Positions 27,501 to 35,736 of a DNA stretch of 64,000 nucleotides are shown here, one piece after another. The position numbers were made by a program, and so were the translations under genes. Positions within the stretch are counted from its first letter, which is position 1. Every line of letters starts with the position of its first letter. Source of the DNA: Methylicorpusculum sp. (GTDB lineage: Bacteria > Pseudomonadota > Gammaproteobacteria > Methylococcales > Methylomonadaceae); assembly GCF_030651835.1 (NCBI RefSeq), contig NZ_JAUSBX010000083.1, forward strand, positions 1-64,000. The letters run 5' to 3'. The notes under the pieces are model-generated. The model was given only the letters and a program-made list of their open reading frames with translations, ran no database searches and was not told the DNA's origin.

Positions 27501-28033
27501 CCAGTCAAATCAGATTCTAAACCGCCTGCCAGCTTACAAAAAGCCGTGTTGGTAAAACGAATGATGCCCAGCGTATCCAACAGACAGACGCTTTCACCAA
27601 GGTTGCGTAAAAAGAACGTCTGATCATGCTTTTGCAATGATTCCGTTGCTTTTAACGGGCAGTGTTTGGGCCATAAATAAAACACTGCAAAATGGAGCCC
27701 CGACACTTCAACCAGAGAAACCGATGCCGTATATTCCAGTGCGATGCCTTTCGCATGACGCCAGGTCAAAGGAAAAACCGGTAGATATCGTTCGGCCTCA
27801 ATAATTTTCCACCATTCCTGTTGCCATTGATTCAGGTCGACGCCGGGCACTAACTGATCCAGCGAAGTGCCTTGCAAGGCATTGGGTCCATAACCCATCG
27901 TTTCAGCAAAACGCTGATTAAAATAACCGACGATGCCGGCCTCATCCACCCATAAACTGGCCACCGGAGCCTGCTCCAAGGCTGCCAGTTTGGCAACCGT
28001 TTTGGGTAATTTTGACCATATCGAGGTGTTCAT
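24593..28033 (-). CDS. Hybrid sensor histidine kinase: 3xPAS-HisKA-HATPase-2xREC-Hpt
   Basis: A 1146-aa soluble phosphorelay kinase. Three PAS-like regions (about residues 15-120, 135-245 and 265-380) precede a HisKA domain with H408 (MSHEIRTPLNAIIG) and an ATPase domain (N box near 521-530, DTGIG 556-560, GGTGLGLSI 585-593). REC1 (about 640-765) is divergent, with its Asp at 699 in VLLDWNMP. REC2 (about 795-910) is canonical (ED at 801-802, D848, K900). A C-terminal Hpt domain holds H998 in KVHQIKGVAGN. No transmembrane segments are visible, so it senses an internal signal, perhaps redox or a ligand in PAS. It is co-transcribed with the REC-GGDEF protein downstream. Confidence 0.9.
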   Translation of the reverse strand: MNTSIWSKLPKTVAKLAALEQAPVASLWVDEAGIVGYFNQRFAETMGYGPNALQGTSLDQLVPGVDLNQWQQEWWKIIEAERYLPVFPLTWRHAKGIALEYTASVSLVEVSGLHFAVFYLWPKHCPLKATESLQKHDQTFFLRNLGESVCLLDTLGIIRFTNTAFCKLAGGLESDLTGLPLLEIISPTKSHLTRVWDVLQQQRSNSEYEFRNLAGKTLHVRMTVVQLSDNESDFARYLVSFVDITEQIKIARELEQQNGSFERLASNVPGFIYKFRMTPDGSFSFPYASRGCKEVFGVEPASVKNDATPIVNTIHPDDFPMFQESILDSAMHLNPWNFEARQKISNGEWKWFHAASRPQLQDNGDIIWEGLVMDVTSRKKVEEELAKAKLAAEASASAKAEFLANMSHEIRTPLNAIIGLNRLVLKSELTKVQRDYLNKVQLSSENLLGIINNILDFSKIESGKLVIEHIEFNLDKVLENIGTMLEPIAAEKRLELLVDRGIGVPLHMIGDPLRIVQVLTNLCSNAIKFTAQGEVIIAVESVLNKGEEALRFSVKDTGIGLSEQQISRIFESFTQADSSTTRNYGGTGLGLSISKHLIEHMGGEIGVNSIDGVGSEFYFTLPLNVLPDAQPGSVMPTELEGWHVLLIMENETGCAIFEKMLHDLRFKVTVCSLRTMTLEQILDNQQKSQHVPHELVLLDWNMPVNQKQVIIDALESDGFGAQTPIIINISSIESESIKKLSDRFSNISFLNKPSTPSCLMDAILNASGKEALIKTIQAKHDSKNLAFYEASVRGTRVLVVEDNEINQEVVRKTLEAAGVSIDIASNGREAVDCLTSAADGYYDAVLMDLQMPEMDGYEATLILRSNPRFDDLPIIAMTAHTIESDKQKCLAAGMQDHVGKPIEPELLFSKLAKWTASRHQYPSDTPSISLSDVITASPNPLHNLVSVNVFSALHLLQGDEKLLLRLLLKFADEQKETPEQLKILLHDNAWDKAAEKVHQIKGVAGNLQITAVFDAAKKLETAFRNHENKEISHLLANFTAAIHGFVNEIAHWRFNEPTLPPHLADTDEILLTGTDLNEIVILFDKLIGFLETNNWHAEDCLEHINARLGEVYGHEMKRIKNHLEDLEFQAAADCVRKLRERLHAPI

Positions 28034-28106
28034 CAGAAAAATCGACTCCGTAATGACGTTGAAAACTCAGGAACGCGCATAAAACAAGTCAAGCAACACG
28101 AAATGC

Positions 28107-29849
28107 TTAATCGCTGGGTTCACCAAGTGCGGGCCGGAGATTAAAAATAGCCGGTAACCGAAAATTCATGATACCTAACGCAATTAGCCAGGACGAAACA
28201 GCGCCAATTAATGCGATTTTTGCAGCGCTCCATCCACCCATCAATGCGGCGGGAATGGCAGCAGCCAACCCGAATAAAGCCAGCGTTAACAAACCGAATG
28301 AACAACCCACTACGAAGAATATTTGTCTGCGCCACCGGGTCAAACGATCCTGATAAGCTTGATCGACTCCCGGCTGACGGACCCAGGTAGACGCATCGAC
28401 CGGCACAAAAAACGGTCTGCGCGAGTAGGCATCACGCCAACTATCAATCAACAATTCACTTACTTCATTTAAACGATGTGCGGTTATCCAGCCTAAGTGT
28501 TTGAAGCGTTTATAAAATCTGGCGCGCAACCACAGACTACAACTAAAAATGCTCCCAGCCAATGTATAAAAAGGTTTACGCCAAAAAGCCCGGGTTTCCT
28601 TGATTAAGGTATTGTCCAGCAAGAATGAAGCATTCATCATACCTATCTGACTGATGATCATGGCTGCCGACAAGCGATGCGCAAAACCCGGAACATCCGG
28701 CAAGTAATCGCCTAAAAAGCCGATCAGGGCCGAAGTCAATATGGCGCCTTCTTCCGATGCAGCGGCTTGTCTACTGTGAATCACATCAAAAAGTGCTTCT
28801 GCATCCTGCCAATTATCCGTCAATAATTCCGGTCGGATACCCATGATATAACCCGTCACTTTCCATAAATGCAAAAAAGCTTCTTTTTGTTCCAGATTAA
28901 GCGGTAAGCCCCATTTTTCCAAGCCTCGGGGAATGACCAGACCAAAGGTCAACAAGGTATAAGCCAGGTCCTCCTGATTAACGGGAACACCCAGCTTTTC
29001 TGAATCCCAAGGCGTTTGCACCTGACTTAACTGTTCTGCGAAGGTCTGCGGCTGCTCTTTGCTGCCCCAGGGTTTGAAACTGTCCGGTTGGGTGAGCATA
29101 AATCGCATTGAGGCATGCAGAAAGCGCACTTTTTTAGCGGTGATATAGCCTTTCCCCCAGAGATAGCGTTTCGGCTTACCACGCAACAACTCAATCTGCT
29201 CGGCTATTTTTTCGGAGTTGGCCGGAGTACCGGTTTCACCTGCCGTGCGAATCAGGCGATGGCCTTGTTGCTGCCATTGTCCCTCGGCATCCAGCATATT
29301 AAGCGCTTGCAAAAGTAAAGCATCGTCCTGAACAGCCGCATCTTCAGCAACTTTGATTCCACCGTTATCCATGCAGGCCGCCAGCATCAAGCCGGTTTCA
29401 TAAATACGTTGAAAAATGTATTGGTGATCACGCAGTTTTTCGGTTTTGTACAATGCCGGAATGCCGTTTTTCATCAAATAACAGGCTGGCAAACTGCCTG
29501 CATACAAAATAAGCAGTATTATCAACGAGTTCTGTTGCCATAATTTAGAACCTTGCTCCAGCTTTACGGTATCGACCCAATCCGGCGCTTCCATTGGATC
29601 AAAATAATCAACAATTTCCTCCGGCATGTTTTTTAGCCATTTCGCGAGCCGTGAATTATTGACCAAGGCCAACTCAGGGTCTTGAATCAGTTTATCGGCC
29701 ATCAGCAGCATCGAGTTATAACCCAGGCGCCCGATGGACTCGCTGCCTTTTTTAGTCAGCAGGGCAGCCACTAATTCATCCACTTTCGGATCGGCCAATT
29801 GCCGAAAAGCATCAAAGTCGATATGTCCCCAAACTGACTGGCTACCCAT
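28107..29849 (-). CDS. MpaB-family (DUF2236) oxygenase-like protein with C-terminal membrane helices
   Basis: The 580-aa protein resembles the oxygenase MpaB/latex-clearing-protein family. Supporting segments are GSLPACYLMKNGIPALY and QRIYETGLMLAACMDNGG in the N-terminal half, then KKVRFLHASMRFML, which contains the conserved His expected to ligand haem b, and a later EDLAYTLLTFGLVIPRGL block. Two to three hydrophobic helices near residues 510-565 suggest membrane attachment, an addition to the usual fold. Substrate is unknown. A good GAGGGG ribosome-binding site precedes the ATG. It lies 73 bases upstream of the hybrid kinase. Confidence 0.75.
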   Translation of the reverse strand: MGSQSVWGHIDFDAFRQLADPKVDELVAALLTKKGSESIGRLGYNSMLLMADKLIQDPELALVNNSRLAKWLKNMPEEIVDYFDPMEAPDWVDTVKLEQGSKLWQQNSLIILLILYAGSLPACYLMKNGIPALYKTEKLRDHQYIFQRIYETGLMLAACMDNGGIKVAEDAAVQDDALLLQALNMLDAEGQWQQQGHRLIRTAGETGTPANSEKIAEQIELLRGKPKRYLWGKGYITAKKVRFLHASMRFMLTQPDSFKPWGSKEQPQTFAEQLSQVQTPWDSEKLGVPVNQEDLAYTLLTFGLVIPRGLEKWGLPLNLEQKEAFLHLWKVTGYIMGIRPELLTDNWQDAEALFDVIHSRQAAASEEGAILTSALIGFLGDYLPDVPGFAHRLSAAMIISQIGMMNASFLLDNTLIKETRAFWRKPFYTLAGSIFSCSLWLRARFYKRFKHLGWITAHRLNEVSELLIDSWRDAYSRRPFFVPVDASTWVRQPGVDQAYQDRLTRWRRQIFFVVGCSFGLLTLALFGLAAAIPAALMGGWSAAKIALIGAVSSWLIALGIMNFRLPAIFNLRPALGEPSD

Positions 29850-30210
29850 GGATTTCCCCTCTCTGAAGTAATGACACTTGTATGGCTAAAGTTTCATAGA
29901 TAAAGCACTAAACCGATCTGGGAATTTAATCAGATATTTCTGATGCCCTTCCGGAATTAGGCTGATTTATTATCCATGAGAATCAGCGTCTCAAGCGGGT
30001 AATCATAGTCAATCAGTGCAAACATGCCAGAAAACAGGTATTGACTTCTTTTATTGGGTGTAGATACTTGATTTAAGGAGCCTTTTCAACCCTCTCTATT
30101 CCACTAGCGGGCGAGTAGTTACCGTCCCAATTTGAAGGAAAAAAAGAGGGTGAAGGAGGAATCAACGAAGCGCTGATCAAGGCGCTTCCTGTTCAAAGTG
30201 GGTTGCTAAT
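29850..30210. other. Gene-free gap with repeat remnants
   Basis: A 361-base gap without a plausible gene. It holds a shortened family B repeat (30050-30122). Immediately after comes a stretch beginning CCCAATTTGAAGG (30127) and ending TTCAAAGTGGGTTGCT (about 30193-30208) that loosely resembles the two ends of a family A element. Confidence 0.5.
30050..30122 (+). repeat. Repeat family B, internally deleted copy
   Basis: It starts TTTATTGGGTGTAG and ends GGCGAGTAGTTAC like the copy at 52412-52536, but is 73 instead of about 125 bases because the middle is missing. Confidence 0.7.
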
Positions 30211-31257
30211 CTAGCGGGTAAAGCGAATATATTGACGATAAGGCGAATCGTTTTTCCATGTGAATGCTTCCGTGTAGTAATGCAAGAGCCCCAGATAACC
30301 GATCAAACCCAGCGTAACGGCTTTACGAATTTCAAAACCAAACAGGTATTCACTCAGCACACTGACAACCCAATCACCGTATTGCTGCAGGAAAAAAGTA
30401 ATCAGTACCGACAATAACGGCAACACCACAAATACAGGGATATTCCAGCGCTTAGCCCAGCGGTAAATTGAATTCTTAGGCTCAAGGTTATGGCGATTGT
30501 AATCGTGCGTCACATAAAACAGATAGGCCGTCATGTCATGGACCAGACGCGGCACTAAAATGGCTAACAGAAAATATTGATGAACGAAGAGATAGAAACT
30601 GCTGACAACCAGCAAAGTATTGGCCCATAAAAAAAGCCAGCCGAAGCGGGTCTGAACATAGCGCTGGCAAATGGCCGTTACTAATATCAACCCGGCGCAG
30701 AGTGCGCCGGATGTGTATTGCAGCCATTCAGACTGTTGCCCGGTAAGGCTGTTTTTCAAAAAAATGCCTATATAAATTAAAACACCGGCAGCAACACTCA
30801 ACCCCAATAAAGCATGAAAAGCCCAAGAGGGCAGCTTGCAAATGCCTCTTGCTACTCCATGCTGCTGTTTTAACACATGAAAAACCGTCCAGGCCGCTAC
30901 CATGACATAAAGGGCTTTATAAGGTAAATACAAACTGCCCAAGCCGAAAAATACCGCAACACAGGCTGTCATCCAAAGGACTTTGTGTTTATAAAATCCA
31001 AAATATTCACGGTTAGTGGTTAGCAACAGCGCACTGGCAATAATATGCGGGGTCCCAAAAAATAGAGAAAACAAAATAAAATGCGTGGGACTGCTAGGCA
31101 GACTATCCCGCAAATAATGACCCCAAAACAATGCGTCCGAAAATTGCAGAAAAAGGCATAAAGGAATGATCAGGTATAAACCTAACAGAAGACGGAATGA
31201 CACCGCCAAGTTTTCTTCAACGGCAATCGCGTTTTCGTAAAGACCTTGAGCCGACAT
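30211..31257 (-). CDS. Polytopic membrane protein with His clusters, unknown function
   Basis: The 348-aa protein has roughly nine hydrophobic segments and no recognised family. His residues fall at membrane edges: FGTPH71, FH127VLKQQH133G, H226, VH240D, a THDYNRH motif (H251, H256) and H326. Such spaced His pairs occur in integral-membrane metal enzymes such as desaturases and carotenoid-cleaving Brp/Blh proteins, so a membrane oxygenase or desaturase-like role is conceivable (inference). It is co-directional with the MpaB-like gene 361 bases downstream. Confidence 0.65.
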   Translation of the reverse strand: MSAQGLYENAIAVEENLAVSFRLLLGLYLIIPLCLFLQFSDALFWGHYLRDSLPSSPTHFILFSLFFGTPHIIASALLLTTNREYFGFYKHKVLWMTACVAVFFGLGSLYLPYKALYVMVAAWTVFHVLKQQHGVARGICKLPSWAFHALLGLSVAAGVLIYIGIFLKNSLTGQQSEWLQYTSGALCAGLILVTAICQRYVQTRFGWLFLWANTLLVVSSFYLFVHQYFLLAILVPRLVHDMTAYLFYVTHDYNRHNLEPKNSIYRWAKRWNIPVFVVLPLLSVLITFFLQQYGDWVVSVLSEYLFGFEIRKAVTLGLIGYLGLLHYYTEAFTWKNDSPYRQYIRFTR

Positions 31258-31385
31258 GATGTTTAACCTGATTCTAATGATTGAAGAAAAGCAATCGATG
31301 ATGAATTCCTTACAGAATTTTGACGCGATTGATTAGAATGAGGCTTAAACTTACACTGATTTCCCGGACTCTTACAAGTTTAAAA

Positions 31386-31799
31386 ATGAATTTTGAATTA
31401 CACCCGCAACTGAATCGCGACTGTTTTTTTATTGGTCGTCTTGACCTATGCCAGCTTTTATTGATGAATGACAGTCAATATCCCTGGTTTATTCTGGTAC
31501 CCGAAAGTGCCGGTATACAGGAAATCTATCAACTCAATCATGCGCAAAGAATGCTATTGCAAAATGAATCATGCCGAGTTGCACAATATCTGGCCGATCT
31601 TTTTAAAGCGGACAAAATGAATATCGCAGCAATTGGAAATGTAGTACCGCAACTGCATATCCACCATATCGTCAGATACCGGACCGATCAGGCTTGGCCC
31701 TCTCCGGTATGGGGAAAATATGATGCAGTGCCTTATCATCCGGAGAGAAAAGTGGAATTAATAACGCGGGTACGGCAAGGACTGGACTTGTCTATTTAA
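31386..31799 (+). CDS. HIT-domain protein
   Basis: The 137-aa histidine-triad protein is probably a nucleotide hydrolase or transferase. The triad occurs as PQLHIHHIVR near residue 100, a variant of HxHxHxx. The N-terminal LHPQLNRDCFFIG and PWFILVPE strands are typical. The frame is open from 31320, but ATG 31386 (MNFELHPQL) matches the family start. No strong ribosome-binding site is seen. Confidence 0.85.
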   Translation: MNFELHPQLNRDCFFIGRLDLCQLLLMNDSQYPWFILVPESAGIQEIYQLNHAQRMLLQNESCRVAQYLADLFKADKMNIAAIGNVVPQLHIHHIVRYRTDQAWPSPVWGKYDAVPYHPERKVELITRVRQGLDLSI

Positions 31800-31901
31800 A
31801 GGCATTTCAATGTGTGGCTTATTCAGGTTTTGTAGTGGCAGTCACCCGCCACTATAGATTTCGTCAGCCTGATTGACGATGAGTATCGAAAGCGTCCCAA
31901 T

Positions 31902-32294
31902 CTAGTTGAGTAAAAATTCGGTGAAAAACAAATCCCGAAAACCGTCACTGTTTTCGTATTTATCCAACGCTGCCCTGATCGCTTCAAGCGTTTCCTTTCT
32001 TAACGCTTCGCGCTGTTCCATGCTGGCAAGATCTGTTTCATTTCTGCCGCTAAACAACATAATCAGCTCATGCCTCAGAGCAGGCATATGTTTTTTTATT
32101 TTCTCAACGTTTTCTTTGCCTTCGACCAGTAGCTGAACATTGATCATCAAATATTTTTTTTGTCCGGCCAAATTCACGGTAAACTTGGGCGTCATTTCCA
32201 AATATTCCAGAACAGGCCCTACTTTTTCTTCATCTCCGGCAACTGCAAAACCGGGCACGATTAAAAAACAAAACAGTAACAAAAAAATGTGCAC
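31902..32294 (-). CDS. Orphan FliL-like periplasmic protein
   Basis: The 130-aa protein resembles the FliL periplasmic domain: LEMTPKFTVNLAGQKKYLMINVQL, then RHELIMLFSGRNETDL and a C-terminal FRDLFFTEFLL. A cleavable signal peptide (ending AVAG) replaces the usual membrane anchor and cytoplasmic part of FliL. FliL normally supports flagellar stators within a fli operon; here no flagellar gene is nearby. It could be a soluble FliL paralogue with another role. Confidence 0.75.
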   Translation of the reverse strand: MHIFLLLFCFLIVPGFAVAGDEEKVGPVLEYLEMTPKFTVNLAGQKKYLMINVQLLVEGKENVEKIKKHMPALRHELIMLFSGRNETDLASMEQREALRKETLEAIRAALDKYENSDGFRDLFFTEFLLN

Positions 32295-32373
32295 AACGAA
32301 CTCCTAAACATATTAATTCAATGGCCTAAGTATAGGCTAACTCTATCCAACTGACGATTTCATCACAAAGCAC

Positions 32374-33393
32374 ATGAAAAATCCCATTCCCATCGGCCCA
32401 ATCATGATTGATGTCGAAGGCATCACTTTAACGGCTTACGATAGAGAAAAACTGAGCCACCCGAATACGGGCGCCCTGATTCTTTTTTCAAGAAATTACG
32501 AACACCCAAAACAAATTGCGGATCTGATTAACCATATCCGTTCCGCGCGTAAAGGTCCTCTGCTGATTGCGGTGGACCAGGAGGGAGGCAGGGTACAGCG
32601 GTTCAAAGAGGGATTTACCCGGTTACCGCCAGCTTGCCGCTATCAAGATCATCCGGATCTGGCTGAACAGGCTGGATGGCTGATGGCAGCCGAATTGCTG
32701 GCGGTTGGTGTCGACTTGAGTTTTGCACCGGTACTTGATATTGACTGCGGTATCAGCGAAGTCATCGGCGATCGTTCTTTTTCCGAAGACTCAACACTCG
32801 CCACACAACTGGCCGGCGCATTCCGATCCGGCATGAACAGGGCCGGCATGGCGGCTGTCGGCAAACATTTTCCTGGGCATGGAGCGGTCGCAGCCGACTC
32901 ACACCTTGCCTTGCCGATAGACGAACGCGATTTTTCCGAAATTTGGGAAAAAGATATTCAGCCCTTCAAAAAGCTCATTGCGAATGGACTAGAGGGCATT
33001 ATGCCCGCCCATGTGGTTTATCCGGCTGTGGACGATAAACCAGCCGGTTTCTCAGTTAAATGGATTCAGCAAATATTACGACAGGAATTACAGTTTAACG
33101 GCACTGTTTTCAGCGACGACCTGAGCATGGAAGGCGCTGCTTTTGCAGGTGGATTTTCAGATCGCGCGTTTCTGGCTCAAGAAGCCGGTTGCGATATGAT
33201 ATTGGTCTGCAATAATCCCAAAGCAGCAGAGGAAGTGCTGGATGCGCTGCCGATTAAAACAGACCCGCTTCGTGAACACCGTTTGAAAGCCATGCTCGGC
33301 AAACCGCAAATGAATGCTGAAACCTTAAAAGCCGACACTCAATGGCAAACTATTTCGCAACAAATCAATCAAATGACCCATGAACCTGCTTGA
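32374..33393 (+). CDS. nagZ: Beta-N-acetylhexosaminidase NagZ
   Basis: The 339-aa cytoplasmic family-3 glycosidase removes GlcNAc from anhydro-muropeptides during wall recycling. The catalytic/substrate motif KHFPGHGAVAADSHLALP and the nucleophile segment VFSDDLSMEGA are present. Length and start (MKNPIPIGPIMIDVEG) are normal. It overlaps hpt by 14 bases. With amgK and murU elsewhere in the window it completes part of a recycling route. Confidence 0.93.
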   Translation: MKNPIPIGPIMIDVEGITLTAYDREKLSHPNTGALILFSRNYEHPKQIADLINHIRSARKGPLLIAVDQEGGRVQRFKEGFTRLPPACRYQDHPDLAEQAGWLMAAELLAVGVDLSFAPVLDIDCGISEVIGDRSFSEDSTLATQLAGAFRSGMNRAGMAAVGKHFPGHGAVAADSHLALPIDERDFSEIWEKDIQPFKKLIANGLEGIMPAHVVYPAVDDKPAGFSVKWIQQILRQELQFNGTVFSDDLSMEGAAFAGGFSDRAFLAQEAGCDMILVCNNPKAAEEVLDALPIKTDPLREHRLKAMLGKPQMNAETLKADTQWQTISQQINQMTHEPA

Positions 33394-33922
33394 AGAAATC
33401 GAACACGTAAAGGCGACTGCCGAGTTATTGCATGATCAGCATGAGGTGGATGCCGCTATCGACACTATGGCGGAAAAAATCAACCTGCTGCTGGCTGACC
33501 GGAATCCGGTCTTTTTATGTGTCATGAATGGCGGCATGGTCATTGGCGGCAAACTGTTGACGCGCCTAACGATGCCATTGACTTTAGATGCCATTAACGC
33601 CAGCCGTTATCAGAACAAGACGGTGGGTAATACCATCGAGTGGCTTTTAAAACCCAAGACACCTTTGCAAGGCAGAACGGTACTGATAGTTGACGACATT
33701 TTGGACGAAGGACTGACGCTGGCGGCTATCGGCCAATATTGCAAGGAAGAGGGCGCAACGTCAGTTTATAGCGCAGTTCTGGTTGATAAAATGCTTGGCC
33801 AGACAAAACCCATACAAGCCGATTTTGTGGGACTTGAAGTAGAAAACCGTTATTTATTCGGCAACGGCATGGATTACAAAGGTTATCTGCGTAATGCTCC
33901 CGGCATTTATGCCTGCCGATAA
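33380..33922 (+). CDS. Hypoxanthine-guanine phosphoribosyltransferase
   Basis: The 180-aa purine salvage enzyme joins hypoxanthine or guanine to PRPP. The PRPP loop VLIVDDILDEGLT (residues 101-113) and the early VMNGGMVIGG loop are intact. The start is inside nagZ. It is followed 32 bases later by methylthioinosine phosphorylase, whose hypoxanthine product is this enzyme's substrate, so the pairing is metabolically coherent. Confidence 0.9.
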   Translation: MNLLEEIEHVKATAELLHDQHEVDAAIDTMAEKINLLLADRNPVFLCVMNGGMVIGGKLLTRLTMPLTLDAINASRYQNKTVGNTIEWLLKPKTPLQGRTVLIVDDILDEGLTLAAIGQYCKEEGATSVYSAVLVDKMLGQTKPIQADFVGLEVENRYLFGNGMDYKGYLRNAPGIYACR

Positions 33923-33954
33923 ATGCCCATGCCTCACCTTCCGGGATACAAAAC

Positions 33955-34695
33955 ATGACACAACTTGCAATCATTGGCGGCACAGGCCTCACACAGCTGA
34001 GTGAACTCAACATAGTTCATCGAGAACAGCTGACCACTCCTTATGGAAACCCTTCTGCTGAATTCATAACCGGTGAGCTTTACGGAAAAAAAATTATCTT
34101 CCTCGCTCGCCACGGCAATCCGCATACCCTCCCACCCCACCGGATCAATTACCGAGCCAACTTATGGGCGCTGCACCAACTGGGAGTCGTGCAAATTCTG
34201 GCGGTTGCTGCAGTTGGCGGCATTACACCGCCTATGGAACCCGCACATATCGCGATTCCCGATCAGATCATTGACTACACCTACGACCGCAAGCACACTT
34301 TTTTCGAGGACGATCTAACCGAAGTCACTCATATCGATTTTACCCACCCTTACTGCCGGGAACTTCGAACTCGACTGATTAAAGCAGCTGATCACGCCAA
34401 TATTGCCATTACCGCAACGGGCACTTACGGTTGCACTCAGGGACCTAGACTGGAAACACCTGCCGAAATCCGGCGCATGGAACAAGACGGCTGTGATTTA
34501 GTCGGCATGACGGGTATGCCTGAAGCCGCGTTGGCAAAAGAGTTGGGAATGAGTTATGCCGCAATTTCTGTGGTTGCCAATTGGGCGGCGGGAAAATCAG
34601 AAGGGGAAATCTCTATGGCGGAAATTGAGCAGCATTTGCACCACGGTATGGCGAAAACCGTGAAATTATTGAAGGCGTTTGTAGAATTGTCTTAG
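33955..34695 (+). CDS. S-methyl-5'-thioinosine phosphorylase (MTIP)
   Basis: The 246-aa purine-phosphorylase-family enzyme (MTAP/PNP class) shows IIGGTGLTQL at the N-terminus, the phosphate-binding FLARHGNPHTLPPHRINYRAN segment and GCTQGPRLETPAEIRRMEQDGCDLVGMTGMPEA. The nagZ-hpt neighbourhood is that of Pseudomonas MTIP, which cleaves methylthioinosine to hypoxanthine and methylthioribose-1-P. The alternative is MTA phosphorylase; the MTIP call rests on context. Confidence 0.85.
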   Translation: MTQLAIIGGTGLTQLSELNIVHREQLTTPYGNPSAEFITGELYGKKIIFLARHGNPHTLPPHRINYRANLWALHQLGVVQILAVAAVGGITPPMEPAHIAIPDQIIDYTYDRKHTFFEDDLTEVTHIDFTHPYCRELRTRLIKAADHANIAITATGTYGCTQGPRLETPAEIRRMEQDGCDLVGMTGMPEAALAKELGMSYAAISVVANWAAGKSEGEISMAEIEQHLHHGMAKTVKLLKAFVELS

Positions 34696-34700
34696 TTGAA

Positions 34701-34734
34701 ATCAGTAGCACTGAATTTAATCAGTGCTACTGAT
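34701..34734. terminator. Bidirectional hairpin between MTIP and mdh
   Basis: ATCAGTAGCACTGA and its exact complement are separated by ATTTAA. It sits in the 51-base gap between convergent MTIP and mdh. The flanking A/T is short. Confidence 0.75.
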
Positions 34735-34746
34735 ATTTAAAACTGA

Positions 34747-35736
34747 CTACCCTTCGCTGCCAAACAAGTGCCGGACCGCGTTGCGCTCTTCTCTTAGTTC
34801 CGCTTCATTACTTCTCAAACGTTGCAAACTAAAGTCGTTTATCGGCAAGCCTTTGACGATGGTGGCCTTACCGTCCTCAATAGTCACTGGGAAAGAAAAA
34901 ACCAAACCTTCCTCGATGCCGTAACTGCCATCGGAAGCAATGGCCATGCTGATCCAGTCATTTTCATCGGTACCGAATATCCAGTTACGCATGAGATCCA
35001 ATGCCGCACTGGCTGCCGACGCGGCACTGGACTTACCTCTCGCCTGAATTACCGCCGCACCGCGTTGCTGAACAACAGGAATAAACTCATTCACAAACCA
35101 GGATTCATCCACCAAAGACAATGCTTCCTGTCCTTTTACCCGGGCATGATGAATGTCAGGATACTGGCCCGCAGAATGATTACCCCAAACGATGACATTT
35201 TTAACATCCGAACATAAAACCCCGCATTTTTCAGCCAGCTGATTTTTGGCGCGGTTATGGTCCAGCATGGTCATGGCTGAAAAATTATCAGGACTTAAAT
35301 CCGGTGCATTTTTCAATGCAATCAACGCATTGGTATTGGCTGGATTTCCGGTTACCAAGACTTTTACATCCCGGCTTGCCACTTTGTTTAACGCTTTTCC
35401 TTGCGTTGAAAATATTTCTGCATTAGCTGTCAATAGATCACTACGCTCCATTCCCGGTCCACGGGGCGTCGCACCAACCAGAAAAACATAATCGGCCTGC
35501 TTAAAAGCAACTTCAGGATTATCCGATACCTCCACTTTGTGCAGAAGTGGAAATGCGCAATCATTTAACTCCATGACCACACCCTTCAAAAAAGGAATCG
35601 CTACCGGAATTTCCAGGAGATGAAGAGAGATTGGCTGATCCTGCCCTAATAAATCTCCTGCCGCCAACCGGAATAACAGAGAATAACTGATCTGTCCTGC
35701 CGCTCCGGTAACAGCAATATTGACTGGCGCTTTCAT
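34747..35736 (-). CDS. mdh: Malate dehydrogenase
   Basis: The 329-aa NAD-type malate dehydrogenase shows the Rossmann motif [17 protein letters not shown], substrate Arg in [11 protein letters not shown] and the catalytic His in [12 protein letters not shown]. It interconverts malate and oxaloacetate in the TCA and serine cycles. It is transcribed divergently from mtdA across a 667-base regulatory region, suggesting shared control with C1 assimilation. Confidence 0.95.
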   Translation of the reverse strand: MKAPVNIAVTGAAGQISYSLLFRLAAGDLLGQDQPISLHLLEIPVAIPFLKGVVMELNDCAFPLLHKVEVSDNPEVAFKQADYVFLVGATPRGPGMERSDLLTANAEIFSTQGKALNKVASRDVKVLVTGNPANTNALIALKNAPDLSPDNFSAMTMLDHNRAKNQLAEKCGVLCSDVKNVIVWGNHSAGQYPDIHHARVKGQEALSLVDESWFVNEFIPVVQQRGAAVIQARGKSSAASAASAALDLMRNWIFGTDENDWISMAIASDGSYGIEEGLVFSFPVTIEDGKATIVKGLPINDFSLQRLRSNEAELREERNAVRHLFGSEG

